Below, in pieces: positions 35,614 to 48,055 of a DNA stretch of 64,000 bases. Below the pieces are notes generated by a model, which saw only the letters and a list, made by a program, of their open reading frames with translations, did no database searches and was not told where the DNA came from. This DNA comes from Hofstenia miamia (taxonomy: Eukaryota; Xenacoelomorpha; Acoela). Within the stretch, counting starts at the first letter, position 1. Each line of letters opens with the position of its first letter. The stretch lies in the NCBI GenBank assembly GCA_004352715.1, contig SCFE01000005.1, forward strand, positions 2,134,882-2,198,881, in the 5' to 3' direction. The position numbers and the translations under genes were made by a program.

Positions 35614-35793
35614 ATGAAAGCAATTATATTCATTATCCTACTCTACAATATTCTTTCACTAGTTGATAATTGGTTCACCTCCACTTGTCTAAGAGAGAAG
35701 TCATTGTGCAAAGTTGCGCCATTCGCCTGTTGTCCTGGAACTGCCTGCGAGTTTGCACCATATCAAGCCGAATATATATGTGAGTCGATTTAG
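35614..35793 (+). CDS. Small secreted six-cysteine (knottin-like) peptide
   Basis: A 59-codon frame starts with a clear signal peptide: MKAIIFIILLYNILSL, residues 1-17. The mature part has cysteines at residues 25, 32, 39, 40, 45 and 56, spacing C-x6-C-x6-CC-x4-C-x10-C. That is the framework of inhibitor cystine knot peptides, a fold known in venom peptides, agouti-like signals, antimicrobial peptides and sponge knottins. The stop follows three residues after the last cysteine, as usual. A TATA-like ATTATATATATTC lies about 90 bases upstream. The stretch is GC-richer and less repetitive than its neighbours. The sequence also offers a GTGAGT donor at 35,780 inside the last-cysteine codon, so the 3' end could be spliced instead. 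No relative is known to me; function (toxin, defence or hormone) cannot be chosen. Confidence 0.55.
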   Translation: MKAIIFIILLYNILSLVDNWFTSTCLREKSLCKVAPFACCPGTACEFAPYQAEYICESI

Positions 35794-36510
35794 AAGACAA
35801 TGCACTGTAATCCAAAATTTATCTCACAATAAATAATATGGCTTTTATACATTCTAAATATAAATTTATTTATAAAACATAATTATTAAATTGGTTTAGA
35901 AATATTAGTATATAAGAAGCATATTTGAGTTGTTGGAATTTAAGCTAAAGTGTATCAGATCTACTCTCCTTTGCATACTTCGGAATTTAGTCATGTATAT
36001 TAAATGTTAAGATTTACTAACGATTCCATTAGAAAGACTTTCATATTGTAATAATTACTCGTTTTATAAGCCCAAATCTTGGAAAAGTTTTTAGAATCAG
36101 AAATTGTAAACGTCAATGATCAAGGCTTTTTCGTGGAATACAAAATAATCTCGGCTACCGGAATAATTATGACGCAACTTTATGGTTTTGGACGGGTTTT
36201 GGTATCAACATATTGGGCAGTGTCGGGTTCAGACATTAAGTGTGGACGAGCCTCTTGATTAATCAAAAAGTTTCTGATGTTAATCGCAACTCGATTTGAG
36301 AAAGATCCAAGATGATAAGTGATAGCAATTCATGACTATGCTTATCTTATCAGAAAATAACTCAATGTTAACTACCATTTAATTTGGGAGAGATCCAAGC
36401 ATAAATTACCCCCAAATCAAAGTCTATATGCTTCGAGTTGTAAATTTTGGGGTCTCTTTGAGTGGGTTTGGGTAGTGAATATTTTAATCGGTTGGGTTGA
36501 AATCAAACTT
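35794..36510. other. Region between the small peptide ORF and a Polinton end
   Basis: No gene recognised. GACGCAACTTT at 36,171 resembles words near 38,330-38,366 (ACGCAACTT, GACGCAACC), possibly relics of the same transposon family. Confidence 0.4.
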
Positions 36511-37205
36511 AGTAGTAATATAAGGGCAGACTTGAGGTCGCAAACTGATATTTCGACCAGGGATGATTCACTGATATCAACGGATTGTTTGCAAATGTTA
36601 ATTAGTGAGTCACCTACTTGGTTTGACAGCTTGCTAATGGAATTCACAGCTCACAAAGTGCTTTTTGACAGGTTGGGGTAAAAATGTTATTGCATATTTG
36701 ACACTTATCGCTAATTGGTTTTTTAAAATGGGTTTGCTTACAAATGATTCATATTATGGTCAATTAACATTTACATACATTTTATATTTATATGACTAAT
36801 TTCATGTTAATATCACAATTGTTTGCATACATTACATTTTGTTAATATATATCTTGTTATAACACATTATACTCACTTGCATACATTACATCACATTTGT
36901 GATTTTCTATTGTTGACTAATTTTACAACACTTTTTCGGATACACCTATAACATTAGACTACATTTTGTTAATATATATCTTGTTATAACACATTATACT
37001 CACTTGCATACATTACATCACATTTGTGATTTTCTATTGTTGACTAATTTTACAACACTTTTTCGGATACACCTATAATATTAGACTACATTTTGTTAAT
37101 ATATATCTTGTTATAACACATTATACTTGCTTGCATACATATGTGATTTTCTATTGTTGACTAATTTTACAACACTTTTTCGGATACACCTATAACATTA
37201 GACTA
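36511..37205 (+). repeat. Outer terminal repeat of Polinton copy B, with a 127-bp tandem array
   Basis: It starts AGTAGTAATATAAGGGCAGA and shows the same blocks as other ends (TTAGTGAGTCACCTACTTGG and onward). From 36,834 a 127-bp unit (ACATTTTGTTAATATATATC ... CACCTATAACATTAGACT) is repeated at 36,961 and 37,088. The last copy lacks 10 bases and ends at about 37,204. No other Polinton end in the window has this array. Because copy B runs on minus, this is its right (tail-side) end. Confidence 0.7.
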
Positions 37206-38263
37206 CATTTTGGATGGCGCAAGTTACATGATTAAATCTGGCAAGGACCTGAAGTCCCTTTACCCCAAATTGATCCACATTACTTGCTTGGCTCACGGTT
37301 TGAATCGGATAGCTGAATATATTTGCTCAAAGTGTAAGGANNNNNNNNNNNNNNNNNNNNNNNNNNNNNNNNNNNNNNNNNNNNNNNNNNNNNNNNNNNN
37401 NNNNNNNNNNNNNNNNNNNNNNNNNNNNNNNNNNNNNNNNNNNNNNNNNNNNNNNNNNNNNNNNNNNNNNNNNNNNNNNNNNNNNNNNNNNNNNNNNNNN
37501 NNNNNNNNNNNNNNNNNNNNNNNNNNNNNNNNNNNNNNNNNNNNNNNNNNNNNNNNNNNNNNNNNNNNNNNNNNNNNNNNNNNNNNNNNNNNNNNNNNNN
37601 NNNNNNNNNNNNNNNNNNNNNNNNNNNNNNNNNNNNNNNNNNNNNNNNNNNNNNNNNNNNNNNNNNNNNNNNNNNNNNNNNNNNNNNNNNNNNNNNNNNN
37701 NNNNNNNNNNNNNNNNNNNNNNNNNNNNNNNNNNNNNNNNNNNNNNNNNNNNNNNNNNNNNNNNNNNNNNNNNNNNNNNNNNNNNNNNNNNNNNNNNNNN
37801 NNNNNNNNNNNNNNNNNNNNNNNNNNNNNNNNNNNNNNNNNNNNNNNNNNNNNNNNNNNNNNNNNNNNNNNNNNNNNNNNNNNNNNNNNNNNNNNNNNNN
37901 NNNNNNNNNNNNNNNNNNNNNNNNNNNNNNNNNNNNNNNNNNNNNNNNNNNNNNNNNNNNNNNNNNNNNNNNNNNNNNNNNNNNNNNNNNNNNNNNNNNN
38001 NNNNNNNNNNNNNNNNNNNNNNNNNNNNNNNNNNNNNNNNNNNNNNNNNNNNNNNNNNNNNNNNNNNNNNNNNNNNNNNNNNNNNNATTAGAAGCCGTCC
38101 TCTACATTAATGCTCCCATTGTTTCCTGTGAGATTGAGCATGTGTTTTCCATGCTCAACAATATTTTGAGCAACAAGCGGAAAAATCTTACTATTGATCA
38201 TTTAAAAGAACATTCTATTGTAATCTGGTATAACCAAATTTGTAAGAAAACAATAATTTCATA
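37206..38263 (+). pseudogene. hAT-like transposase (CGBP1-like), 5'-truncated
   Basis: The open part at 37,208-37,340 reads [20 protein letters not shown] then [15 protein letters not shown]. It matches the first catalytic-aspartate region and the C-x-x-H motif of hAT-like transposases related to CGG-repeat-binding protein 1. After a 746-N gap (37,341-38,086), 38,087-38,263 reads APIVSCEIEHVFSMLNNILS then NKRKNLTIDHLKE, the C-terminal hAT dimerisation block (PxxSCxxExxFS). The N-terminal BED region is absent: coding text starts abruptly at the end of the 127-bp array. It sits inside the terminal repeat of Polinton copy B, whose inner part resumes near 38,390. Confidence 0.7.
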
Positions 38264-40644
38264 ATACAAGTTTTGTTGAAATCAATCTATTTTAACGTAA
38301 CTTTTGATGCAACTTTGGGTAAAATTTTACGCAACTTGTTGCGCAACTTTGGCAGTATTTTGACGCAACCAAATCCAGACTCTGATCACACATGCCGTTT
38401 TTGTTAATCAATTTTACATAACTTCGAAAAGCTTACATGGTCAGTGTTTATCCTGTTATTTCGGGAATACATACAAAAACTCTACATTTTTGTTTTCAAA
38501 ACACACAATTTCATTTACAAAAAACATCATTTTTGTTTCTAAGCAAACAAAACTAATTTTAAACTATTTCATTAATACATGTGGAAAATATTAAATGTGG
38601 AAATTAAACAAAAAGAGATAGCAATCCACCATAATGAAAACATTTAAAATTTTTAGACATTAGTAAAATACGCATTTGTCTAGTTTACATGTTAAAACAA
38701 AATTAATCAATTTCCAAAATATAAAACCAGATGTTTAAGTGAGCATGGTAATGCCCACATTTTAAAAACAAGACAAAACACATGTATATTATACACATTC
38801 CACTTATAATAATGGTAAATTACACTATTAATTTTGTCTATTGTATTAGTTTATCATCGCCAATGCTGATGTGAGTTCATATATTATCGCCAACCACCGT
38901 CATCATTTTCCCACACACTGATAATTTTCGTCAAGTCTTGTTCATCTAATGGGAGAGTCAATATTCACACAATCCCCCAATAAAATATATCTAAGTATGG
39001 TATAAGGGATATGCATTTACAAAATTAAATGGGGAAAAATTACGCCATGCAAATAATAATCAAGATCTTTTAGACACTCTCTTTTGACATATAAAATTAA
39101 CACAGTATTATTGCAAGTCAGAGAAATTGATATTATCAAGTATAAAGGATAATACGTCCCGTGATTGTTTTAATTGCCTCCTATGGCTAACTTTTGGTGT
39201 AATTCCACACTGAACAGAATACATTGAGATCAGAGTTAACTGGCTTTACACTGTAAGAAATGGGAGGGAGCAATGCACGCGTTGGTTTTCTGCTAACAGC
39301 CTCACCAATACATAAAGACTTCATGTGAAGACTAAATAACATTTAAAATCAGAACCATATTAGTTTGTATCACCTCATTTTGAGTGAGTAATTAATGGAG
39401 TTTGTTTTATATGGTGGGAACAATTCTTCTTATACCAATAGAAAAACAACAGAATAAATGTTTTTTAAACCAAATCATCAGCAATGGAGAACTCTGTATA
39501 GCTGGTGAAACTAAATAAACCTTAAACAAAATATATATAATTTCAATTATACTATTTTATTTCATGAGATTTCAACACTCTCAGGAGACGATTTTCTATT
39601 TTTGTGGAGAATATATATCATTTAGCATTATTGTAGAAGCTAAGCACACGTGTAAACATTAATCAATTAAATAGATTATACCATTTTGCGAGATAAAAAA
39701 TACATAAGTCAATATGTGAATAATGTTTTTAATCAGAGATTTTTGAGCATCTAGAGACGGTTTTTTTTTCATCAGAGCATGGAAACTAAACTATATACAA
39801 ATAATAATCATTCAATTAAAATGATTATACTTTTTGTGAAGGAATTTTCACATGGAGGCATTCTTTCATCAGTTGATGATGGAAAACTTCTTCTTTTTTA
39901 AACACATGGGATCTAAATAAAGCTTTTAAAAAAATATAATTAATTTTCAATTATACCATTTCAAGATAAATTAAACATGGGGAGCATTGGAGTGAATAGC
40001 TTTTTTTTCAGTTGGCAGAGAATCATTCAGCAGTGTGGAAACTAAACTATATATAAATAACCATTCAATTAAAATATATTATACCAATTTCAAGATAAAT
40101 TAAACGTGGGGGCATTGGAGTGAATAGATTTTCTTCTTGGCAAATGGCACCAAATTATTCAAATGGAGAATTTACTAAACAAAAACATTAATTTATAACA
40201 TTGTTGACAAAAACATACATGGAGAAATTTAACAAATTTGTATGGGCACAGAGAATGGAGGAAACATTGTATGTGGGATAATCAATTATATGAGGAATTG
40301 TCTAAACAAAAAATTAATTTGTAACATTGTTAACAAAAACATACATATGGAAATTTAACAAATTCGCATTGAACATGGTGGAGGGAGGAGCAGTTATGTA
40401 AAAACAACAGAGGTAAAACATTGGAAATATCTAAATGTAAAACTTAATATTTTAATTTTTTAAAAATAAATTACCATATATAAAGACTTGAAGCAGGTAC
40501 AACATGGGAGGGAGAATGAATGGGAATTACTAGGTATTAGAATCTAAAACACTAATTAATAACACACACAATATAATTTTCCATATACCTAGGCGCAGGT
40601 GTTTTACTCCATCATCAATTAGTGTAGAACTGGTAGATGGCAAA
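38264..40644 (-). repeat. Repeat-rich tail and inner terminal repeat of Polinton copy B
   Basis: On minus, reading away from the polymerase stop at 40,645, it matches the tails of copies A and C block by block. The roughly 125-bp units are at about 40,140-40,420, AAAATGGTATAAT-bounded blocks at 39,730-40,140, and the conserved terminal block at 38,590-38,900. 38,390-38,590 resembles the inner part of the Polinton end repeats. It is the most complete tail, without a gap. No ORF is supported. Confidence 0.65.
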
Positions 40645-43600
40645 TTAATTGTTTTAATATCTAAGCAAGACTTTAACATTATAAATATGTAAATTGTTAT
40701 TACCTTTATGTCCATATGGCAGGGTTTCTATGGAATTTAAAAGATAGTGTTTATTGTCATTGCATGACAATGCTATATGATTTGACATTTCCACACTAAT
40801 TAAATGCATGTGTGACCAGATCCCAGTCATGTTTTTTCACAATACGCCTTCTTACAGGAGAATATGTTTGAAAAAATCAAAATTCATTGTCTGCTTCACA
40901 GAACAGGTTACACCCTTTGAGCTGGACTTCTCCAATATCTCATGGCTTTCACTTGTATATTCAACAGAATATAATTTCAGTTTAAGTGCAACTACTCAGT
41001 TTAATACACTCCCAGCCAATTCATCCTTGACTTTAAGGTACACTTTTTTATTCACATCAGAGTATAGGGGTGATGATATTGGATAATTTGAAAAGTCAAA
41101 GTCATGTGAGATCAACCCTAACTCTGTGTACAAATTTTCTGTCTTAATTTTATGGAGTAACAAGTCAATGTCAGAATACAATAACATAATTCTGTTTTTA
41201 ATATATGGAATTTGAAGATTAATAACTTGGATAGATCAAGTATAGCCAACCCAAGATAATTGGGCAGGTTCCACTCAATATCCTTTTGTCTGAGCATAAC
41301 CTGAACCAAATCTTTGCTGACAATGTTATACAATTTAAATTCAAGCTTTTTATTAACTTTTCCATGGATTCCAGATCATGTGCAAACTTTATATTTACTG
41401 TTTTCTTAAATTTTCCATGTACTTTCCAAACACAGCATTGAACATTAACTTATAGAATGCCTTCTCAAAATCATTTCATGCTGCTTTGCATTTGTTGGTG
41501 TTTAAATCAATATATGATTTTAAAAACAGAACTTATCTAAATTCAAGAGCTTTATGGAATTTTGTGATTTTCAAACCATGGTCAACATAGAATTTCAAGA
41601 TTTCATAATGCACAATGTAATTTTCTTTTTTGTAAAATGTTTGCACAAGTTTGGGTATGGGTGCTAATGGTATTTTTAATTTATTTTTTATTTCCAGTTG
41701 GTATGGTGACAGGTGCTTGTCCTGAACATTCATTTTATGAGGAGCCATCAGAAAATCAAAATGCTCTTTGTGTAGATATTCCAGGTATTCCAAATCCACC
41801 TCCAGCACATACCCAGTCTGTGATTCTTGAGGTGTGGACAATATTTCTTCAAGTTTTGCTGAAGACCACCTCAGTCCAGCCACAGGCAAGCTTAAACTCA
41901 TGGTTCTGCTATAGAGCCCATTCATATATGTGAAAAATCTGAAATGTGTCTCCTTCTCAGGGTCATACCCCTCTACTAACAGGTTATTTGCCTTAAAATA
42001 TCAATCAGAAAATATAAAACACATGCCTCCTCTAATGCCACCTTGAATAAAATTCAATTCCATCTCATCATGTATTGGATTGAGTGATATCCCAGTGTGT
42101 TTTAACATTGCATGCCACCTGAAATTAGATAATGTAAAAAAGTGGGCAGGTCAAGTTTATATGTCTCCATGCTTTCCAAATGAAATTCTCTTATCACATC
42201 CAATAGTAATAATGTGTCTGAAATCAAGTAATTATTATGAAATTGTTTAAAATTTTCACACCCACCCAAGACCCATGTGTTGTCATGTTCAAAATCCAGC
42301 TCCAGTTGGGTTATTGGGATTTTACCAGTCAATTTGTCTCTCCAGTACTCCAAAACCAGGAAGCTCAATTCATTAAATTTCTCAAAACTGTCAAACCATG
42401 TGTATGGAAAGGTTCCTTTACCATGGGAAAACGCCTCTGCTTTTTGTTTCCCCATACCATCATTTAAAAATTTATACTTGTCCACTCTAATATTTTTCGT
42501 GAGGTTTGACAGGCTATCACTTATGAACTGGTAACTATCCAAAAATCTAAGTTCCTTATATATGGGCTTGTAAATTCTGTGTTTATCATGATATCCATCA
42601 AAAGGCACCATCAAACTTAGCAATAAGAACACCTTAGACGTGCATGGAATGCATGATATCTTCTCACCATCTTTCATACACAAAATTTTTAACAGAATAT
42701 GCATATTGTATTTGCTCCCATTATGCATAAAAACGGGTGTAAATTGTGGACTTCAATTTAAAATATTGCAGTTGTTGTGTGTGACCCTCTTATTTCTCCA
42801 GAAAAATGGCAATGATCAATGACTTTAACATCATCCTGTGTAAATGTGTTTTTACAAAATATACATTTTGTTGCTGATGACAACATAACTCTCCACTGCT
42901 CCTCTGATATTATTAGTTCATGATGGCATTGCTTCATCTCATAGGATTGTTTTGCCAATTTCCATAAATGATTCCACCCATGTTCCATACATTGTTTGCC
43001 AGTATATATCTCACATGTTAATAATTTGTCCATGCTACTCATTGCCACACACACACACCAGATGGAATTTGCTCGTCTTTGCATATAGTATAGCTTGTAA
43101 ACAGATTAGGCTGCACACTGTGGACCTTTCTTGAAATTGCTTCTATATCAAGAGCACCAACAATGGGAATGTAATTCTGTGCTGCAAAAGCTTTAAATTT
43201 GATTTTATCTGATTGGTTCAGGAAAGTAATGTTTGGTTCTGATACTCCATTGCAATTAATCTCATGCTTCTCCAAATTTTCTCTTGTTGTAAACCCTGAT
43301 AAACATTTTGGACAGAAAAATCCATTTTCACGGGTCTTAAAAAACCAAAGACATGCATTCAAATTGGTGATGGTGAGGTAGTGACTCTTCTCATCTTCTT
43401 CAATTAGTAATAAATTGACTGTCTTCTGATGGTGGCATGGAGACATATATGCTGGCACAAGACAATGTTCATTTAGTGCATACACATTGACATTTATCGA
43501 ATTCCACGTCTCAAAAATGCATACATCATTAATTGACAGTGGGAATGTCAATCATGAATATTTTAACTCAGGAAGAAATTTTTTCATTCATGTTATTTGA

Positions 43601-46034
43601 TATCTCTGTTTCAGGGTGGAGACATGCTAATACAGAATATATGAAACACAAGTGTGATTTACTGGTTTTGGGTTTACTAAGAATTTGTTTCTTTTAAGGT
43701 GATCAGGTAATGGAATATAGGATCCTCCACAACTTGGGCAATATTTGGACACTTGTAGACCAACTCTATTTATTCTTTTTAAAATAAATCCACTCCCATT
43801 TGTTGCATAAACACAAATAAAACTGGCAATTTCATTGACTAGGTTGTAGAAATTACTTTCACTTAGACCTGATCAAAAAACTGATATGGGGTGTGATGTT
43901 GGATGGAGAATAGCGACCTTTTCCTCATCATTTTCCAGTGGCTTCACCATTTCCACCTCGCAAGTTAAATATATTTTCACGGAATAATGTGTGGAAACCT
44001 CATTTGAAATTACCTCATGTATTGCCTTGTAATGGTTTGAGAATGCCTCATAAACATCAATCAAATTAAGATGGTTGGATAAATAATTTGAAAAAGCACC
44101 TTGACATGCATTCTCTGATCTTTGTATGGTAAATTCATGGCTATTGTTAGTGTTCAAAGTTGAAGTTGACGGAATCTCATTTGGATGGTTTTTATCAATA
44201 TGACTATAAAGCAAAGGTTTACTCCCAAAATAAGTCTTTCAAAACAAACAAAAATTAACTGATGTTCACTTATGTCTTGTACAAAGGTGTGACCTCACTT
44301 GTTTTGGGTGGGGGCTTGCATATGTGCACAAACCACAGAAATATTGGGATGTTGTCTTTGGTCTAAATAGACCATGTATTAGTAAAACTCGGAAAATATC
44401 AATTGAAAAAAATTTAAAACATGGAAAGAATAATTTAGATTTTAACATAAAATGCAAATCGTATTTTCAAAGATGGAATAATTTTGTTTTTGACACACAT
44501 TTGAATTTTAAAATATATAAACCAGAAAGAGAAAAAATATGCATAAACACAGTAAAGAGGGAAAATAGCAATACATTATAATCAGGAAGTTAGATAATAT
44601 GCATGCATAAATTATTTAAACAAATTTATGTTTAACTAAATAAATAACATCTCATAATTACCCTAAAAAACCAGGGTGTTAGATAAAAAATTGACAGTGT
44701 AATGTAAAATAGATATTTATGCATGCACATGTAACATTAAGCACTATTAATAATGATAACTCTCTCATTAATTACATTTAAAAGAGAGAGATGAGAATCT
44801 TATAGCATGTTAACTTAATTAAACCACAAATGAGGAGACATGCAATGTTCTATAATAAATGGAAAGTATAAATTGACATTTTAACAAAATAAATTGAGTA
44901 TTCACCCAAAGGCATTATTTAAAATAAAATTAAATTAAGTGATAACACCTCGTGTTTTTTTTAAAACTCTTTTAAATAAAATTACATTTAACTAAATAAA
45001 TAACATCTCAATCACCCTAAAAAACCGGGGTGTTAGATAAAAAATTGACAGTGTAATGTAAAATAGATATTTACGCATGCAACAGTAAAAATAAACAATC
45101 AATAAAAAATCAAATAATACACACACATGTTTAAATGAAATTACATTTTAACAAATAAACAAGTGTTAACATTTTGTAAGAGTGTGGATTTAGAACATTA
45201 ATTAAAAATCAGTAAATGTTTTCAATAAAATTGCAAATGTGTTTTATTTTTAAAAAATAAATAATGGCTAGGAAATAGACCTGTGACAATTAAAATAAAA
45301 GCTTTTGAAATTAAAGAAAACATTGACATGAGTATTGGATTATTTAAATTGTAAAAACTCTATCATGTTTTTTTAAAACCATAAAAGATGGCAAACACAA
45401 TTTTTCAAAAATAAGAAAAGCATGCTATATTTTGTACTCATGTGTTTAAAGCATTATTTTCAGGCATCACAGTTTTTTGAGTTGAAGATGTGGCTGTTTG
45501 GTTAACATTACCAAACCTGTTTTGATTATCATATGTAGTCATCATTTGGTTGACTTGGCCTTCAAAATTTTGAGACCATTCTTTGAAATTTTCCAATACT
45601 TCTTCTTCTTCTGAGATATTATCAAAGCTAAAAAAACTTTGTTTAATACAAAAACACATTTTTCTAGATTAAAATTTAAAATATAATTTTATGAATATAA
45701 TAATAATTCACATCATAAAAATACTTTGTTTTAATAATACACAAATGTTTTTAGATAAACAGAAATTTCCAATTCGTTTTTGTAAAAGGTTGGCATTGAT
45801 CAAAACGTGAATTATATATTGTGAAATATTATAACAAGATGCAACATAAAAAACTGATTAATATTTTGTTACATTGTATAATAAAAAGTTCTTTGATAAT
45901 ATATTTTACAAAAGAATGTCTTACATGGTTTCATTGAAGCTAATTTCCAACTTGCTTTTATAAAGATTTTCTTCTAATATTTGGTCATATTTGACGTTCC
46001 AGCCAGAGAGAAAGTTGAAAATATTGACAGACAT
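40645..46034 (-). pseudogene. Polinton family B DNA polymerase, copy B (three exons, broken)
   Basis: Minus-strand counterpart of copy A. Exon 1 is 46,034-45,925 (SVNIFNFLSGWNVKYDQILE, uninterrupted), ending at a GT donor. Exon 2 is about 45,627-45,442; its donor reads ATGAGT where copy A has GTGAGT, so splicing there would fail. Exon 3 is 44,362-40,645. It keeps a clean C2H2-type finger (CGLCTYASPHPKQVRSHLCT), the YSGLTFPL-type block, CPKCLSGF, and Exo I as LDIE. It also keeps the HNH-like DHCHFSGEIRG, Exo II NGSKYNMHILLK, Exo III YLISDTLLLLDV and the palm block LEVDLEYLEYLH. Motif C reads YSDIDLL instead of YSDTDSL. Frames change about seven times. Compared with copy A, exonuclease residues survive better and polymerase residues worse. 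Confidence 0.85.
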
Positions 46035-46850
46035 TTTTAAAAAGCAGAGTGTTGAAATAAAAACTAGTTTTAACCAAAGTTGAAATGATAATGAACAATG
46101 ATAATAAAAAATTAAAAATGCTGGAGACATTGAGTTTTGATTAGATGGAGAATATCCAATTAGTGAAAAGTAAAATCAATTAGGGAAAACTTTTGTGATA
46201 AAGTCAATTCATGGTACATACAAATCTCAAGTAGGTGAGTTTACGCAAAAAAAGCTTTTAACTAATTTGATATGTTGACAGCTTTTAAAATGTTGAGTTT
46301 TCACATGATTGATAGATTCTCTTTGCGGGTTTCTGGATGTGGTAATAAAAAGGTTTTAAAGTGAGTACACTTGAATGTGACAGATTAAAAGCTTCTGTCA
46401 AAAACATCTCTAAAGTGTTTCTAGGCATTTTTTTTGCAAAAAACCCTGGCTTGAAAAATGCGGTAAAATTTAAGCATGGTGGTAATTCTTTACTTAGCCC
46501 TAAGTCATGTAAACAGATTCTCAGCTCTTAGCATAGTGTTAAGTAAATCTATAAGCACTTAGATACAATACGCTATGAGGAAACCAAGAGTTTTATAATC
46601 TAAAAACATGGTTCTTTATAGGAGAATATGGAAATGGTAAATTGATGTTAAGATAAACTAGATACATGGGTGTACACATAACAGATATTTTATAATGCTC
46701 TAACAATGTTTTGCAGGTTGGCAAATGAATTAACCAGGTTAGTTGATGATTGGATCAAATGAATTAAGTTATTTTTGATTGCTTAATATGCTTAAAGTTT
46801 GTAATAAATAACACATACTTTGAACACTTTTTTGAGTTTTAAATTGGGCA
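46035..46850. other. Divergent intergenic region of Polinton copy B
   Basis: Homologous, inverted, to 21,268-22,049. No gene seen; it lies between two divergently oriented Polinton genes and may hold their promoters. Confidence 0.45.
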
Positions 46851-47055
46851 ATGACTCCAAAAGCTGCTAGCAAATCTCATCCTAAACAATCTACCAAAGT
46901 TATGCAGACCAAACAAGAGGAACTCTCACAACCCAAATAATTTGTTTTAAAGCTGGTATTACCAAAGACCATGTATTCTGTAAACACTGTGTGTATTGTA
47001 GTTCAACCAGAGATGGTCAACAGCCTCAATGCAATTTCTGAAGAATGTCAGATAA
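46851..47055 (+). pseudogene. LPKHY-type ORF, copy B, 5' part
   Basis: From ATG 46,851 it reads TPKAASKSHPKQSTKVMQTK and meets a stop at 46,938. After that it reads VLPKTMYSVNTVCIVVQPEM and then NSLNAISEECQ before the gap at 47,056. It is the homologue of 20,842-21,267, and like it diverges from the polymerase gene. The conserved domain itself is lost in the gap. Confidence 0.65.
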
Positions 47056-48055
47056 NNNNNNNNNNNNNNNNNNNNNNNNNNNNNNNNNNNNNNNNNNNNN
47101 NNNNNNNNNNNNNNNNNNNNNNNNNNNNNNNNNNNNNNNNNNNNNNNNNNNNNNNNNNNNNNNNNNNNNNNNNNNNNNNNNNNNNNNNNNNNNNNNNNNN
47201 NNNNNNNNNNNNNNNNNNNNNNNNNNNNNNNNNNNNNNNNNNNNNNNNNNNNNNNNNNNNNNNNNNNNNNNNNNNNNNNNNNNNNNNNNNNNNNNNNNNN
47301 NNNNNNNNNNNNNNNNNNNNNNNNNNNNNNNNNNNNNNNNNNNNNNNNNNNNNNNNNNNNNNNNNNNNNNNNNNNNNNNNNNNNNNNNNNNNNNNNNNNN
47401 NNNNNNNNNNNNNNNNNNNNNNNNNNNNNNNNNNNNNNNNNNNNNNNNNNNNNNNNNNNNNNNNNNNNNNNNNNNNNNNNNNNNNNNNNNNNNNNNNNNN
47501 NNNNNNNNNNNNNNNNNNNNNNNNNNNNNNNNNNNNNNNNNNNNNNNNNNNNNNNNNNNNNNNNNNNNNNNNNNNNNNNNNNNNNNNNNNNNNNNNNNNN
47601 NNNNNNNNNNNNNNNNNNNNNNNNNNNNNNNNNNNNNNNNNNNNNNNNNNNNNNNNNNNNNNNNNNNNNNNNNNNNNNNNNNNNNNNNNNNNNNNNNNNN
47701 NNNNNNNNNNNNNNNNNNNNNNNNNNNNNNNNNNNNNNNNNNNNNNNNNNNNNNNNNNNNNNNNNNNNNNNNNNNNNNNNNNNNNNNNNNNNNNNNNNNN
47801 NNNNNNNNNNNNNNNNNNNNNNNNNNNNNNNNNNNNNNNNNNNNNNNNNNNNNNNNNNNNNNNNNNNNNNNNNNNNNNNNNNNNNNNNNNNNNNNNNNNN
47901 NNNNNNNNNNNNNNNNNNNNNNNNNNNNNNNNNNNNNNNNNNNNNNNNNNNNNNNNNNNNNNNNNNNNNNNNNNNNNNNNNNNNNNNNNNNNNNNNNNNN
48001 NNNNNNNNNNNNNNNNNNNNNNNNNNNNNNNNNNNNNNNNNNNNNNNNNNNNNNN
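47056..48055. other. Assembly gap of exactly 1,000 N between copies B and C
   Basis: On the left is the head of an inverted copy B, on the right the 3' part of copy C in plus orientation. A real head-to-tail junction would have to pass through missing head and polymerase sequence far longer than this, so the join is uncertain. Confidence 0.9.

Noticed and set aside
36417-36681. Two complementary frames over the Polinton end at 36,511
   Set aside because: They cross the boundary of a terminal repeat and are not conserved in other ends.
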